From positions 2,418,001-2,482,000 of the forward strand of contig CP104793.1 in assembly GCA_025916135.1 (NCBI GenBank): a DNA stretch of 64,000 bases, in the 5' to 3' direction. Position 1 is the stretch's first letter, and each line of letters begins with the position of its first letter. This document shows positions 35,707-44,630 of this stretch, one piece after another. The stretch is from Rhodobacteraceae bacterium D3-12. GTDB lineage: Bacteria > Pseudomonadota > Alphaproteobacteria > Rhodobacterales > Rhodobacteraceae. The notes under the pieces were generated by a model, which made no database searches, was not told the DNA's origin, and saw only the letters and a list, made by a program, of their open reading frames with translations. Both the position numbers and the translations under genes were made by a program.

Positions 35707-36843
35707 ATGAAGCACACATATTATGACTTTTTTGCTGGTGGAGGCATGGCAGGCTTCGGACTTGAAGCAGGATGGGAGTGCCTTTTCGCCAACGACATCG
35801 ATGCCAAAAAAGCTGAGAGTTACCGAGCCAACCACCACGGCGGAAAGGAACTTCTGCTTAAGGATGTTGCGAGTGTCACCGTAGATGAGATTCCGGACAA
35901 GGCTGACCTTTTGTGGGCTTCATTCCCTTGCCAAGACCTATCGCTTGCAGGCAAAGGTGCAGGACTAGCTGGAAAACGCAGCGGTATGTTCAAGCCATTC
36001 TGGAAGCTGGTTAGACAGCTGCACGCGTCAGGACGCGGGCCAAAGATGATAGCTTTGGAGAACGTGTACGGTGCGATCACTAGCAATGGTGGTCGCGATT
36101 TTGCGACCTTGGCTGCTGCTTTCTCTGGACTTGGATATCGCTTTGGTGCGGTTGTCGTCGATGCTGTTCATTTTCTTCCTCAATCACGCCCTCGGTTTTT
36201 CATGATCGGCGTCCGTGGCGATCTTCAAATTCCGAATGAACTTGTGCAGAATGACCCGTCAACACTCTGGCATCCTCCTGCACTTGTGGAAGGGCATCGT
36301 TTGCTATCGAAGGCTGCAGCCGAGCGGTGGATATGGTGGAACTTACCTGTGCCTGCGTTGCGCAACACTAACCTATCAAGCCTGATCGAGGAAAAGCCAA
36401 CTGGTGTGAAGTGGCACACGAAGGCAGAGACCAAATACCTTCTCGACATGATGACTGACCACAACCGAAAGAAAGTTGAAGCTGCGAAGGAACAAAAGAC
36501 TAAGGTCGTAGGAACTATTTATCGTCGAACCCGACCGGATGAGGCCGGGATTAAGCGCCAACGTGCAGAAGTGAGATTTGACGAAGTCGCGGGATGCCTG
36601 CGAACACCAGCGGGTGGTTCAAGCCGTCAGACGATCATGTTGGTTGAGGGAGAAAGAGTTCGCTCTCGCCTTTTGTCACCGCGGGAAGCAGCCGCGCTCA
36701 TGGGCCTGCCTGACACTTATGTTCTGCCGTCTCGCTACAACGATGCCTATAAACTCGCGGGTGATGGGGTTGCGGTGCCTGTGGTCAGGCATCTAGCCGA
36801 GAATATCTTCGAACCAGTGCTCGCAAGGATCGACTCGCCCTAG
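35707..36843 (+). CDS. DNA (cytosine-5)-methyltransferase
   Basis: A 378-residue C5 methyltransferase. SAM-binding motif DFFAGGGMAGFGLEAG at residues 7-22, catalytic FPCQDLSLAGKG (PC at 74-75), ENV motif at 118-120 (ALENVYG), a variable recognition region about 200-290, and the C-terminal motif GVAVPVVRHLAENIF. Modifies the site cut by the adjacent GIY-YIG enzyme. Base composition is more AT-rich than in the chromosomal part of the window. Confidence 0.93.
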   Translation: MKHTYYDFFAGGGMAGFGLEAGWECLFANDIDAKKAESYRANHHGGKELLLKDVASVTVDEIPDKADLLWASFPCQDLSLAGKGAGLAGKRSGMFKPFWKLVRQLHASGRGPKMIALENVYGAITSNGGRDFATLAAAFSGLGYRFGAVVVDAVHFLPQSRPRFFMIGVRGDLQIPNELVQNDPSTLWHPPALVEGHRLLSKAAAERWIWWNLPVPALRNTNLSSLIEEKPTGVKWHTKAETKYLLDMMTDHNRKKVEAAKEQKTKVVGTIYRRTRPDEAGIKRQRAEVRFDEVAGCLRTPAGGSSRQTIMLVEGERVRSRLLSPREAAALMGLPDTYVLPSRYNDAYKLAGDGVAVPVVRHLAENIFEPVLARIDSP

Positions 36844-36870
36844 TAGCGTGATTCAGATTACAAAGTCGGC

Positions 36871-37614
36871 ATGCCCGACAAAGACCCGTTTTCTACAAAA
36901 CAGCCCGCGTTCGAAACGAAAGAACTCCGCAAAAGCCTGAAGAGGTTCATGGCTACGGAGTTCCAAGATGATGTGTCCGGTACGGCAGGTCGAATTGGTA
37001 GCTTTAGATGGGGTGTATACGCCTTCTACGACTACGATGGTGAGCCGATCTATGTTGGCCAAACCAAAGAACAAGTAAGTGGACGGGTTGGACGCCACCT
37101 GACCGGTCAACGTTCAGACGCAGTTGCGAAGTCAATTCTTGACCCATTAGAGGTTAAGGACATAGAGGTTTGGCCACTTCCTCAATATCAAGGCGTCACG
37201 AAAAAGAAGAACCCGTCGGAATTTAAAGAAGCCGCAGAGCACCTAGACGCTTTGGAATATGCCGTTCACCAAAATCTCATTGCGAAGAGTAGATTTGGTG
37301 CGATCCTCAATGAGAAAGACCCACCCAAGCCCAAGAAACCAATTGTTCCACAAAAATCGATTAGAAGTCGCATCGTGTCAGATAGCGTACTGGAAATTCG
37401 CTCCCATCCCGACTTTAGGATTTTCCGTCGTGCAACCGTTATTTCCCGTTTGAGCCAAGGTATTGCGGAGCGAGATGTGAAAGTTGGGCTGCGCCGGGTG
37501 CTCCTGGTTCAGGCAAAGCGTCTGCAGTGGCTTGCGGAACAGAGGTATCAAGCCTTGGGTGGCGACACTGGCCTCGAGGTCGGCCGGGAGGAAAACGGTG
37601 GCGACGAAGACTGA
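36871..37614 (+). CDS. GIY-YIG type II restriction endonuclease (Eco29kI-like)
   Basis: A 247-residue protein. The GIY-YIG core lies at residues about 46-80: FRWGVYAFYDYDGEPIYVGQ, then VSGRVGRHLTGQ with the expected Arg and His. Architecture and pairing with a C5 methyltransferase resemble the Eco29kI/NgoMIII/Cfr42I group, whose site is CCGCGG; specificity here is an inference from family only. A 17-base overlap with vsr indicates co-translation. Confidence 0.8.
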   Translation: MPDKDPFSTKQPAFETKELRKSLKRFMATEFQDDVSGTAGRIGSFRWGVYAFYDYDGEPIYVGQTKEQVSGRVGRHLTGQRSDAVAKSILDPLEVKDIEVWPLPQYQGVTKKKNPSEFKEAAEHLDALEYAVHQNLIAKSRFGAILNEKDPPKPKKPIVPQKSIRSRIVSDSVLEIRSHPDFRIFRRATVISRLSQGIAERDVKVGLRRVLLVQAKRLQWLAEQRYQALGGDTGLEVGREENGGDED

Positions 37615-38077
37615 CACAAAACGGTCGCAGATCAAGCGGGCGGTCAAATGCAAAGATACTACGCCTGAAATGGTCGTGCGCCGCTTGGTTCACTCACTTG
37701 GATATCGCTACCGACTGCACCGTAGTGACCTTCCTGGCCAACCCGATCTTGTCTTTGGGCCGCATCGAAAATTGATCTTCGTTCACGGCTGTTTTTGGCA
37801 TGGACACACCTGCAAGCGTGGAAATCATCAGCCAAAAACCAACGCTGATTACTGGAGAAAGAATATCCAAGTGAATAAAGAGCGCGACAAATCCACACTC
37901 GAGGAATTGCATGTTGGAGGTTGGGAAACCTTGGTGATATGGGAGTGTGAAACAAGACAAGAAACACCAAAACAGCGAATTGATACCTTTCTCCGCTCCA
38001 TAAAACAGATGGCAAATCTTAGCTTTCCGCCCGTTTCCAGTAAGTATTATGCCGATATAGCGAAACAGTTTTTGTAA
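37598..38077 (+). CDS. vsr: Very short patch repair (Vsr) endonuclease
   Basis: A 159-residue Vsr nuclease. GTG at 37598 follows GGGAGG by 7 bases. The motif set is complete: KCKDTTPEMVVRRLVHSLGY, catalytic Asp in GQPDLVFG (about D50), FVHGCFWHGHTC with active-site histidines, and VNKERD. Nicks beside T:G mismatches formed when 5-methylcytosine deaminates, protecting the host from its own methyltransferase. Confidence 0.93.
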   Translation: MATKTDTKRSQIKRAVKCKDTTPEMVVRRLVHSLGYRYRLHRSDLPGQPDLVFGPHRKLIFVHGCFWHGHTCKRGNHQPKTNADYWRKNIQVNKERDKSTLEELHVGGWETLVIWECETRQETPKQRIDTFLRSIKQMANLSFPPVSSKYYADIAKQFL

Positions 38078-38093
38078 CTTGAAGGAACACTCT

Positions 38094-38959
38094 TTGGCTG
38101 GCGAAACCGCGACCCCCTGCAACCATCCAGGAGCCCCCCCGACGAGGTTATCGACCTCGTCGCGGAGGCTGTAAATTCCATCGCACGCGACGATGCTTTT
38201 CTACAGAAGCATGGTCTGACTGTTCAGGATTTCGAGCTCGCGCTGCCTGCTGCAATCCAACGGATTCGAGGAAGTGCAGCGGCTGGCAATGCGGATCGCC
38301 GAGAGTTTCTGACCGACCTCTTCAAATATATGACAGGCTCTGGAGCCATTAGCGAGTTTGAAAGGCCTGAGTACGGAAAGGATACGGTGTACCGCCTTCA
38401 AGTTCCTGGCGTTGGCAGTGTGGCAATTATTCAAAAAGGATGCCCTGACGGAGCACATAGCAGCGTTGCTTGGTCTACACCGGAATGGGCTCAGGAAACT
38501 TACCTTTGGTGGCTTTGCGACAGCCTACAATATGAACCGGGTGAGCACGTCTCCAAGGGCGTCAATCGCCTTCGAAAGCGCTTTTTCTCCGACGCCTATA
38601 GCGACTCTATCGATGGTATTATTTTCCACAATGCAATGTGTGGCAGCCCACTACGCCCTTGTCCCAAAATAACGAGAGCCATTGAGCTAAGGGGGCGAAC
38701 GATCCCGCCCCCGTGTATATGGGTAATGCCGGAACGGAACAATCTCGAAGACTCCAACACCTCAAATTGGAACTGGTCGGGCGAGCGCAGTCGTCGGTTC
38801 CCTGTCGCTCTTCTTTCGACCTTTGGGATTGACGAGCAGGAAGCACCGCACTTCACTGGACATATTGGCTTCCTTAAGGGAGGGCGAGGAACCCGGACGA
38901 CTATCTCGACCAGGTACGGCGCAGGTGCATCAACAATGTATAGGAGTGATTCACGTTGA
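38094..38959 (+). pseudogene. Uncharacterised defence-operon protein, frameshift at a C run
   Basis: Coding pattern begins at TTG 38094, which has GAAGGA 6 bases upstream and reads LAGETATPCNHPGAPP. At a run of seven C (38134-38140) it must change frame to continue as DEVIDLVAEAVNSIARDD and on to 38959. One more C would give a 288-residue protein. Without it the only in-frame ATG is at 38330, which discards 60 coding-looking codons; no other ATG, GTG or TTG exists in that frame after the vsr stop. No domain recognised; tryptophan-rich middle part (WSTPEWAQETYLWWLC). Its stop overlaps the TTG start of the ParB-like gene. Confidence 0.65.
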
Positions 38960-40272
38960 ACCCAGTAATTGACCAAGAGCGGGCGGGTTTTCTAGCCCTT
39001 CGAGCTCAGAAAGCTAGCAAACAGCTTCTGCCACAATGGGTTCGGCCGGAAAAGGAGTTGCCCGTCGTAACTTTGCCGATTGAATGGGTGCGCTTTTCAA
39101 CGCTGAATCACAGAACACGCGCTGAACAGGACCGCGAAATACGCAAAAGCGGCAATGCCGCATTGTTTACTGAGGATCCACTCGGAGACCAGGCCCAAAC
39201 TATTCAACTTAAAATCTTGTCGGATCAAGGCGGTTTCGAAGAGCTTAAGGGAGATCTGAAAGAGCGAGGTCAGCAAGAACCTGCGGTAGTGACGGCCGAG
39301 GGAATTCTTATAAATGGAAATCGCCGCGCAGCCGCTTTAAGAAAGCTTTGGCTCGATAATCATGTTGAAAATGCTCGTTACATCCGCGCCTTTGTTCTGC
39401 CCGCAGACGCTACAAAGGACGAATTGATTGATCTTGAGACAGAGCTTCAAGTTTCAAAGGATTATCGGGAGGAATATTCGTGGGTAAATGAAGCCCTTCT
39501 AATAGAAGAAATATTTGAATCATCAAATAAGAACTGGGAGAAAGTTGCGAAAAGAATGCGCCTTGAAAAGGATGAAGTTCAAGAGCAGTATGAAAAACTT
39601 CAGCAACTTCACCAGCTAGTCGCACTATCCAATGGGAAGAAATTTCATGCGGATTTCGTTGGCAACAACTCCGCTTTTCGAGAATTGGCAATCCACGTTC
39701 GCGGCAAGTCACCGCAAGAAGCAGCATCCGTTCGTAGCGTATATTTTCTTGGAACACTCGCAGGGACAAATTACCGTGATCTAAGACATCTTAGGAGAAG
39801 TGACGCTGTTGAATTTGTGCGGGAGGAGTTCTCTAATGACTTGTTTTTGAAGTCTCTTCTTAACAGCTCTTCTGATAGCGGCGATAATCCATCTTTTGAC
39901 TTGTTGGATGATGTTCTGGGTGAAGGCAATGGGTCAAGTACACCAGACCTCAATCCTGTTCTGTCTTTTCTGGCCGCACAACAACCTGAGGAAATTGTTA
40001 CTTTGCCGACTGGCGAGGAGGTCGCAGTTGAGCAACTGTTGACGTCTGTTAAGAGCGCGGTCGATGCAGCTGCAAAAGAAGCGAGTGAAAATGTAAAGGA
40101 CGCGAAAGCAGTTGTCGCACCAATTAAGAAGCTAGACTTGGCAAAAGAGAACATCAACCGAGCTGGGGCCGCGCTAGCAAAGGCAAGATCTCAAAGTGAG
40201 TGGGACGAGAACGCGTTCCAAGACAAAATTGCTGAGGTCAAGGCGGCCATCGGCAGAATAGAGACACTGTAA
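38956..40272 (+). CDS. ParB-like nuclease-domain protein
   Basis: A 438-residue protein starting with TTG (AGGAG 9 bases upstream; overlaps the preceding stop). Residues about 85-135 contain a ParB/Srx-type motif: LKERGQQEPAVVTAEGILIN, then GNRRAAALRKL. The C-terminal 100 residues are rich in Ala, Lys and Glu and look coiled-coil (AKENINRAGAALAKARSQSE). ParB-fold proteins can bind or cut DNA and hydrolyse CTP. Ends one base into the SNF2 ATPase gene. Confidence 0.75.
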   Translation: MNPVIDQERAGFLALRAQKASKQLLPQWVRPEKELPVVTLPIEWVRFSTLNHRTRAEQDREIRKSGNAALFTEDPLGDQAQTIQLKILSDQGGFEELKGDLKERGQQEPAVVTAEGILINGNRRAAALRKLWLDNHVENARYIRAFVLPADATKDELIDLETELQVSKDYREEYSWVNEALLIEEIFESSNKNWEKVAKRMRLEKDEVQEQYEKLQQLHQLVALSNGKKFHADFVGNNSAFRELAIHVRGKSPQEAASVRSVYFLGTLAGTNYRDLRHLRRSDAVEFVREEFSNDLFLKSLLNSSSDSGDNPSFDLLDDVLGEGNGSSTPDLNPVLSFLAAQQPEEIVTLPTGEEVAVEQLLTSVKSAVDAAAKEASENVKDAKAVVAPIKKLDLAKENINRAGAALAKARSQSEWDENAFQDKIAEVKAAIGRIETL

Positions 40273-42164
40273 TGATCACCGCTGAGCTGTATCGCGAAGG
40301 CCGGCCTACTGTAATAATCGAACGCGATGAAGAGGCGAACCCAGGAGCTTGGGCGCGCCTTCAAGAGGCTTTGGCGCGTGGTATCGACTCTGGATCTTCT
40401 CTTCGGACGGTCGTTCACGCGGACGTCTTCCTCTCGGAATTGAGCGTCCTACGTGAACTACGTGATGTTTTCGGTGAACGTGTCCAGCCTGGCCCAACTT
40501 TGTCCGACCAACTCCGTTCCATGGCGTCAGATCGCATAGCGCGTGAAAGGGTCGTTGAAGGTGGAGCAGCAGACGATGCGACGCATGATGCTCTAGAAAA
40601 CGAACTCTCGCAAGCTGGGTTCAAACGGAAGCTCAGGCGTTTCCAAACAAGAAATCTACTTAGGCTTGTGAGCCTTCCTCATGGTGCGGATTTTTCTGTG
40701 CCGGGCGCAGGAAAGACTACCGTCGCGTTAGCTGCCTACGCTGTTCTACGCGCTCGTGGCGTCGTTCGACGCCTTGCCGTAATTGGGCCGATCGCGGCCT
40801 TCGGTGCGTGGAAGGAGGAGCTTGTGGCCTGTTTTGAAAAGCCACCGCTTCTCTTGATCCATGCTGGCGCAGGAACGGTCATACCGGCAAATACCGAGGT
40901 CTTACTATCCAACTACAATCGTACGGCGAGCGACTATGATACCGTACGATCCTTCGTGGCCGCTGAACCAACACAAGTAATCCTTGATGAAGCACATAGG
41001 GTCAAGCGCGGGGCGGCAGGTGTGCACGGGAGAGCCGTTCTTGACCTTGCCTACGCGGCTCGTCGTCGGGACGTGCTCACTGGAACCCCTGCACCCCAAG
41101 GCGCATTCGACTTGGTTGCATTGGTAAGCTTCCTTTTCCCAGGACAAGATAGGCAGGTGCTTCCAGACGCCGCATACTTTGAACGCAAAGGTCGAGATGA
41201 AGACGTTCTCATTGAAACTAATAGCGCAATAAGACGATATTTTGTCCGTACGGCAAAAGCGGAGTTGGATCTGCCCCCTACCAGTTTCGAAGTGGTGCGG
41301 GAACCTATGCCGCCCATTCAAGCAGCGATTTACGACGCTCTGCTAGGTCAGTATCGATCAACGTTTTCTCTTCCTGACCGAGGTCGTCACGAGATGCAAA
41401 GATTAGGGCGGATCGTGATGTACCTTTTGGAGGCTGCAACGAACCCAATGTTGCTTACCGCTGGTTCGGACGAAAGTGATGATCCGGCGTTTCTGCATCC
41501 GCCGTTGGAACTTCAAGGCCACGAACCATTGGCCGATTTGCTAGCTCGTTACAGCAGCTTTGAACAGCCTTGGAAGTATCAGCGTGTTTGTTCGATCGTC
41601 AAACAATCTGTCGAAAAAGGCGAAAAAATTCTGATTTGGTCCAGCTTTGTAAAAAACCTCAAGGCTCTAGCCCGTCTCTTGGATCGGTATCAACCAGCTG
41701 TTGTTCATGGCGGGGTACCTTCTGACGAGATGGCTCCTCCTGGAGTCATTACACGCGAGCGGGAATTCGAACGCTTCCGACACGACCCGTCTTGCGCTGT
41801 ACTCTTAGCTAACCCCGCTGCTTGTGGTGAAGGCGTCAGCCTTCATCATTGGTGCCATCATGCTGTATATTTGGATAGAACATTTAACGCTGGGCACTTT
41901 CTCCAAAGCCAGGATCGCATCCATCGGCTAGGTCTATCCCAGGAAGTAGTCACACGTTTCACTTTGCTAATTAGCGCGGGATCAATCGACGACTCAGTCG
42001 ATGGAAGACTCGCGGAGAAAGTAGGCGCACTGTCATTATTGATGGACGATCCGGGACTTGTCCAAATTGCGTTGCCATCAGCGGATGAAGGCTCAGGGGG
42101 CACGCCAGCATTTGACGACGACTATCAGGCAATTGCCGCTCATATCGCAGCTGGAAATGCTTGA
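40272..42164 (+). CDS. SNF2-family DNA-dependent ATPase
   Basis: A 630-residue SF2 helicase-fold protein. Walker A in FSVPGAGKTTVALAAY (145-150), Walker B DEAH at 239-242 (VILDEAHRVKR), motif III LTGTPAPQG. The C-terminal RecA lobe includes LIWSSFVKNLKALARLLDRY, NPAACGEGVSLHHWCHHAVY and motif VI QSQDRIHRLG. The first 120 residues are a unique N-terminal domain. Likely the motor that translocates on DNA for the ParB-like and DUF3883 partners. Confidence 0.88.
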   Translation: MITAELYREGRPTVIIERDEEANPGAWARLQEALARGIDSGSSLRTVVHADVFLSELSVLRELRDVFGERVQPGPTLSDQLRSMASDRIARERVVEGGAADDATHDALENELSQAGFKRKLRRFQTRNLLRLVSLPHGADFSVPGAGKTTVALAAYAVLRARGVVRRLAVIGPIAAFGAWKEELVACFEKPPLLLIHAGAGTVIPANTEVLLSNYNRTASDYDTVRSFVAAEPTQVILDEAHRVKRGAAGVHGRAVLDLAYAARRRDVLTGTPAPQGAFDLVALVSFLFPGQDRQVLPDAAYFERKGRDEDVLIETNSAIRRYFVRTAKAELDLPPTSFEVVREPMPPIQAAIYDALLGQYRSTFSLPDRGRHEMQRLGRIVMYLLEAATNPMLLTAGSDESDDPAFLHPPLELQGHEPLADLLARYSSFEQPWKYQRVCSIVKQSVEKGEKILIWSSFVKNLKALARLLDRYQPAVVHGGVPSDEMAPPGVITREREFERFRHDPSCAVLLANPAACGEGVSLHHWCHHAVYLDRTFNAGHFLQSQDRIHRLGLSQEVVTRFTLLISAGSIDDSVDGRLAEKVGALSLLMDDPGLVQIALPSADEGSGGTPAFDDDYQAIAAHIAAGNA

Positions 42165-43077
42165 CCTACCTACCAGAGGCAGGTGTCATGCCGTTTTCCT
42201 CTTGGCTTTTAGCGCCAGGGTAAGGAATTGCCCCGACGTTCATTCGTGGGTTATGGCAGCGCTGGACAAACCAACACATATGGCCGCTTCAGTGGATCTT
42301 GCGGGAACGGCCAATTTACTTCTGGACGTAGGTTTAGCGAGAGTTGAATCGTGTGTAATCACCGCAAGCGGTCTATCCATGTTGGATCGAGAAGCTGATC
42401 TGACCACTCTTAAAGGCATTGCTCGGCTACTCCTGCGAAACCGACCGCCGAATTGGCTCAGAGCAGTTGTCAGCAACGGTCGTTTGGCACCTGAATTGAT
42501 CCCACAACGTGACTTTAACGCGATCTCATGGCTAGGAGATGATTTAGAAGAGATATTGGTCACGGCTCATCAACAGGTGTATGGCGCAGCAGATGAACAT
42601 TTACGTAAGCTGCTAGGCGATGCCGGAGAACTTGCGATAATGTCTGCCTTGAGCCGCGATGGCTACAATCCGCGACATGTTTCGCTCATTTCCGATCGCT
42701 ATGGATATGACATAGAGCTCAACGATGGTTTCCGAACTATAGGACTGGAAATCAAAGCCGCTGTAGACGCTACGGCTGGCCGCGCATTCATTTCCCGCAA
42801 CGAATTCGACGTCGCGAAAAGGATGGGCAAACGATGGAAGCTGGTCCAAGTGACCTTTTCATCACGGGTGATAGCAAGTGGGCGAGCAACCGCAGGAGAC
42901 GTGGAAAGGATACGCGAACTGGCTAGTCACTCACTCGTCGAGATGGCACCAGTCGAGAAAGAGGGATTTCGTTGGACCCGAGCAGCAGAAATTCGCCCCT
43001 CTGAAACTGAATGGAAGCCCAGCAACCTTCGAGTCGGAGAGGAGTTTGAGGCCTTACTGTCCAGTGACGAAGCATAG
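42157..43077 (+). CDS. DUF3883-like PD-(D/E)XK nuclease-fold protein
   Basis: A 306-residue protein. The start at 42157 (ATGCTTGA) overlaps the SNF2 stop; an earlier in-frame ATG at 42058 would require a 107-base overlap. Residues about 152-225 match DUF3883: LLGDAGELAIMSALSRDGYN, RYGYDIEL (acidic residue), IGLEIKAAV (E-x-K) and FISRNEFDVAKRMGKRW. This is the PD-(D/E)XK nuclease arrangement. Probable effector nuclease of the locus. Confidence 0.75.
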   Translation: MLDLPTRGRCHAVFLLAFSARVRNCPDVHSWVMAALDKPTHMAASVDLAGTANLLLDVGLARVESCVITASGLSMLDREADLTTLKGIARLLLRNRPPNWLRAVVSNGRLAPELIPQRDFNAISWLGDDLEEILVTAHQQVYGAADEHLRKLLGDAGELAIMSALSRDGYNPRHVSLISDRYGYDIELNDGFRTIGLEIKAAVDATAGRAFISRNEFDVAKRMGKRWKLVQVTFSSRVIASGRATAGDVERIRELASHSLVEMAPVEKEGFRWTRAAEIRPSETEWKPSNLRVGEEFEALLSSDEA

Positions 43078-43410
43078 ATTCGGGTGAGCTGACCCAGACT
43101 GGATAGGGACAACAAAATGGTTGGATCGTTCGGGCGGGCTCAATGACCGCAAGGCCCATGCATTTGCGAGATGCAGAGCGGCGTGCTACCGCTAAGATTG
43201 CACGTTTGTTCGGCGTTGGCGATCGGACAATTGGGGCGCGCGCAAGAGGCATGGAAGTAGTCGGGGGCAATACGGGAGACAGATGTGGGAACGTTCGTTG
43301 ATGAAACAGCGTATCTGCCGTGATACTCAAAGCGCAAACGAGACAGGTGTCACCAAAGGTGGTGGCTCCCCTTTCTGCACGGTGAAAGCTGAACGAAAGA
43401 CATACAAGTA
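43078..43410 (+). other. Intergenic region with possible recombinase HTH remnant
   Basis: A 47-codon frame at 43158-43301 reads MHLRDAERRATAKIARLFGV-GDRTI, resembling the C-terminal helix-turn-helix of resolvases or transposase-like proteins, with no catalytic domain left. The rest has no recognisable gene. It separates the seven-gene defence run from the DGQHR/HEPN pair, so a mobile element may once have joined the two. Confidence 0.35.
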
Positions 43411-44628
43411 ATGGCGACATCTATTGACCACACACTTCTGCATGACCAACGGGTTAACTGCATTTCAATTATGACGGCGATGACCGTTAGAGATTATATT
43501 AATCTGGTGGATTCCGCCTATCAAAAACGTGGTGGTTTGGCTCATCAACGTGATGCATTGAAGACTACGACAGCCCGAAGAATTCGTTCTCGGATGGTCG
43601 ATGACATCGTAAAAGGGGCGGTTTTGCCACCGATTGTTATCGGTGTCGTCGCCAACAATGACTTCATCAAATCTATCCAAGAAAATTCGACTTCCGACAC
43701 AGTTACGGCAATCAGTAGTGATTATTATGAGGCCCTTTCAATTATTGACGGCATGCAGCGTACAACTGCGCTGTTGGAAGCTCTTGACCAGAACCGCAAT
43801 AGCGTCGAAGAGCACCCTATGCGGGTCGAATTCTGGATCGCTGACACCACGGAAAGCCTCATATACAGAATGCTGGTTCTTAACACAGGGCAAGTGCCTT
43901 GGAACCTCAGCCGCCAGCTTCAAGTCGTCTATGCGCCGTTGATCGAGGAGATGAAAGGTCAGGTCGATTTTGAGCGAGTGCTAGACACAAATGCAGGCGA
44001 AAGGAGGGCGAAAGCGGGAGAGTATGCTCCAGACAATTTGGTCGAGCTTTACATCGCCTTTGGCCTTCGAAAGACCGACATAGATACGCAAGAGACGTTG
44101 GCGGACGAGTTTTCGCGGCTTGATATGACTGAAGCACTCTCGTCTCATAAGTATCGCGACTTCTTTTATCCGGTCGTTCAAATGATGGTCGATCTAGATA
44201 AGGCCTTCTCCAGCTTCGATGCCGAAATCGAAGCTGCTATAGAAGGGCAGACAGATGATACCGCTCAAAAAGTGAAAAAGGGACGTAGCATCTTTGATAG
44301 CAAACCGGCGAGGATTGGTTTTGTCGTTGCCGCAGCGACTACAATTCTTGGTCGTGTTGGCATGGAGCAAGATGACGATCCAGATGCAACGAAGGCAAAA
44401 CTGGCGGCAATACAGCGCAGTCTCAGTGCTCTGATAGATAAGCTAAATGGTTACGATAGCGATGCGCTGCAGACCTTCCTAAGGCTGGATGTTCTTTCTG
44501 AACGCCTCTACGGACAAAAGCGGTCCGCAGTTGGTCGCTATGAAAGGGCTTTCTTCGACTCTGCCTTCAAAATCCTGTTTGAAGAGGACTTCAAGGTTCC
44601 AAGTATGGAGCCATGTTGGCGGGCCTAG
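43411..44628 (+). CDS. DGQHR/DUF262-like protein
   Basis: A 405-residue protein. Residues 60-120 carry the arrangement VKGAVLPPIVIGVV ... LSIIDGMQRTTALLEAL, close to the IDGQHR signature of DGQHR/DndB-type and DUF262 proteins, which belong to the ParB-like superfamily and are common in DNA modification and defence loci. The rest is helical and unrecognised. Ribosome site weak (GAAAG). Ends 2 bases before the HEPN-motif gene, or overlaps it if that starts earlier. Confidence 0.65.
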   Translation: MATSIDHTLLHDQRVNCISIMTAMTVRDYINLVDSAYQKRGGLAHQRDALKTTTARRIRSRMVDDIVKGAVLPPIVIGVVANNDFIKSIQENSTSDTVTAISSDYYEALSIIDGMQRTTALLEALDQNRNSVEEHPMRVEFWIADTTESLIYRMLVLNTGQVPWNLSRQLQVVYAPLIEEMKGQVDFERVLDTNAGERRAKAGEYAPDNLVELYIAFGLRKTDIDTQETLADEFSRLDMTEALSSHKYRDFFYPVVQMMVDLDKAFSSFDAEIEAAIEGQTDDTAQKVKKGRSIFDSKPARIGFVVAAATTILGRVGMEQDDDPDATKAKLAAIQRSLSALIDKLNGYDSDALQTFLRLDVLSERLYGQKRSAVGRYERAFFDSAFKILFEEDFKVPSMEPCWRA

Positions 44629-44630
44629 GC

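Noticed and set aside
35707-43077. DISARM or BREX system
   Set aside because: A methyltransferase and an SF2 ATPase are shared features, but DUF1998, PLD, pglZ and brxC homologues are absent.
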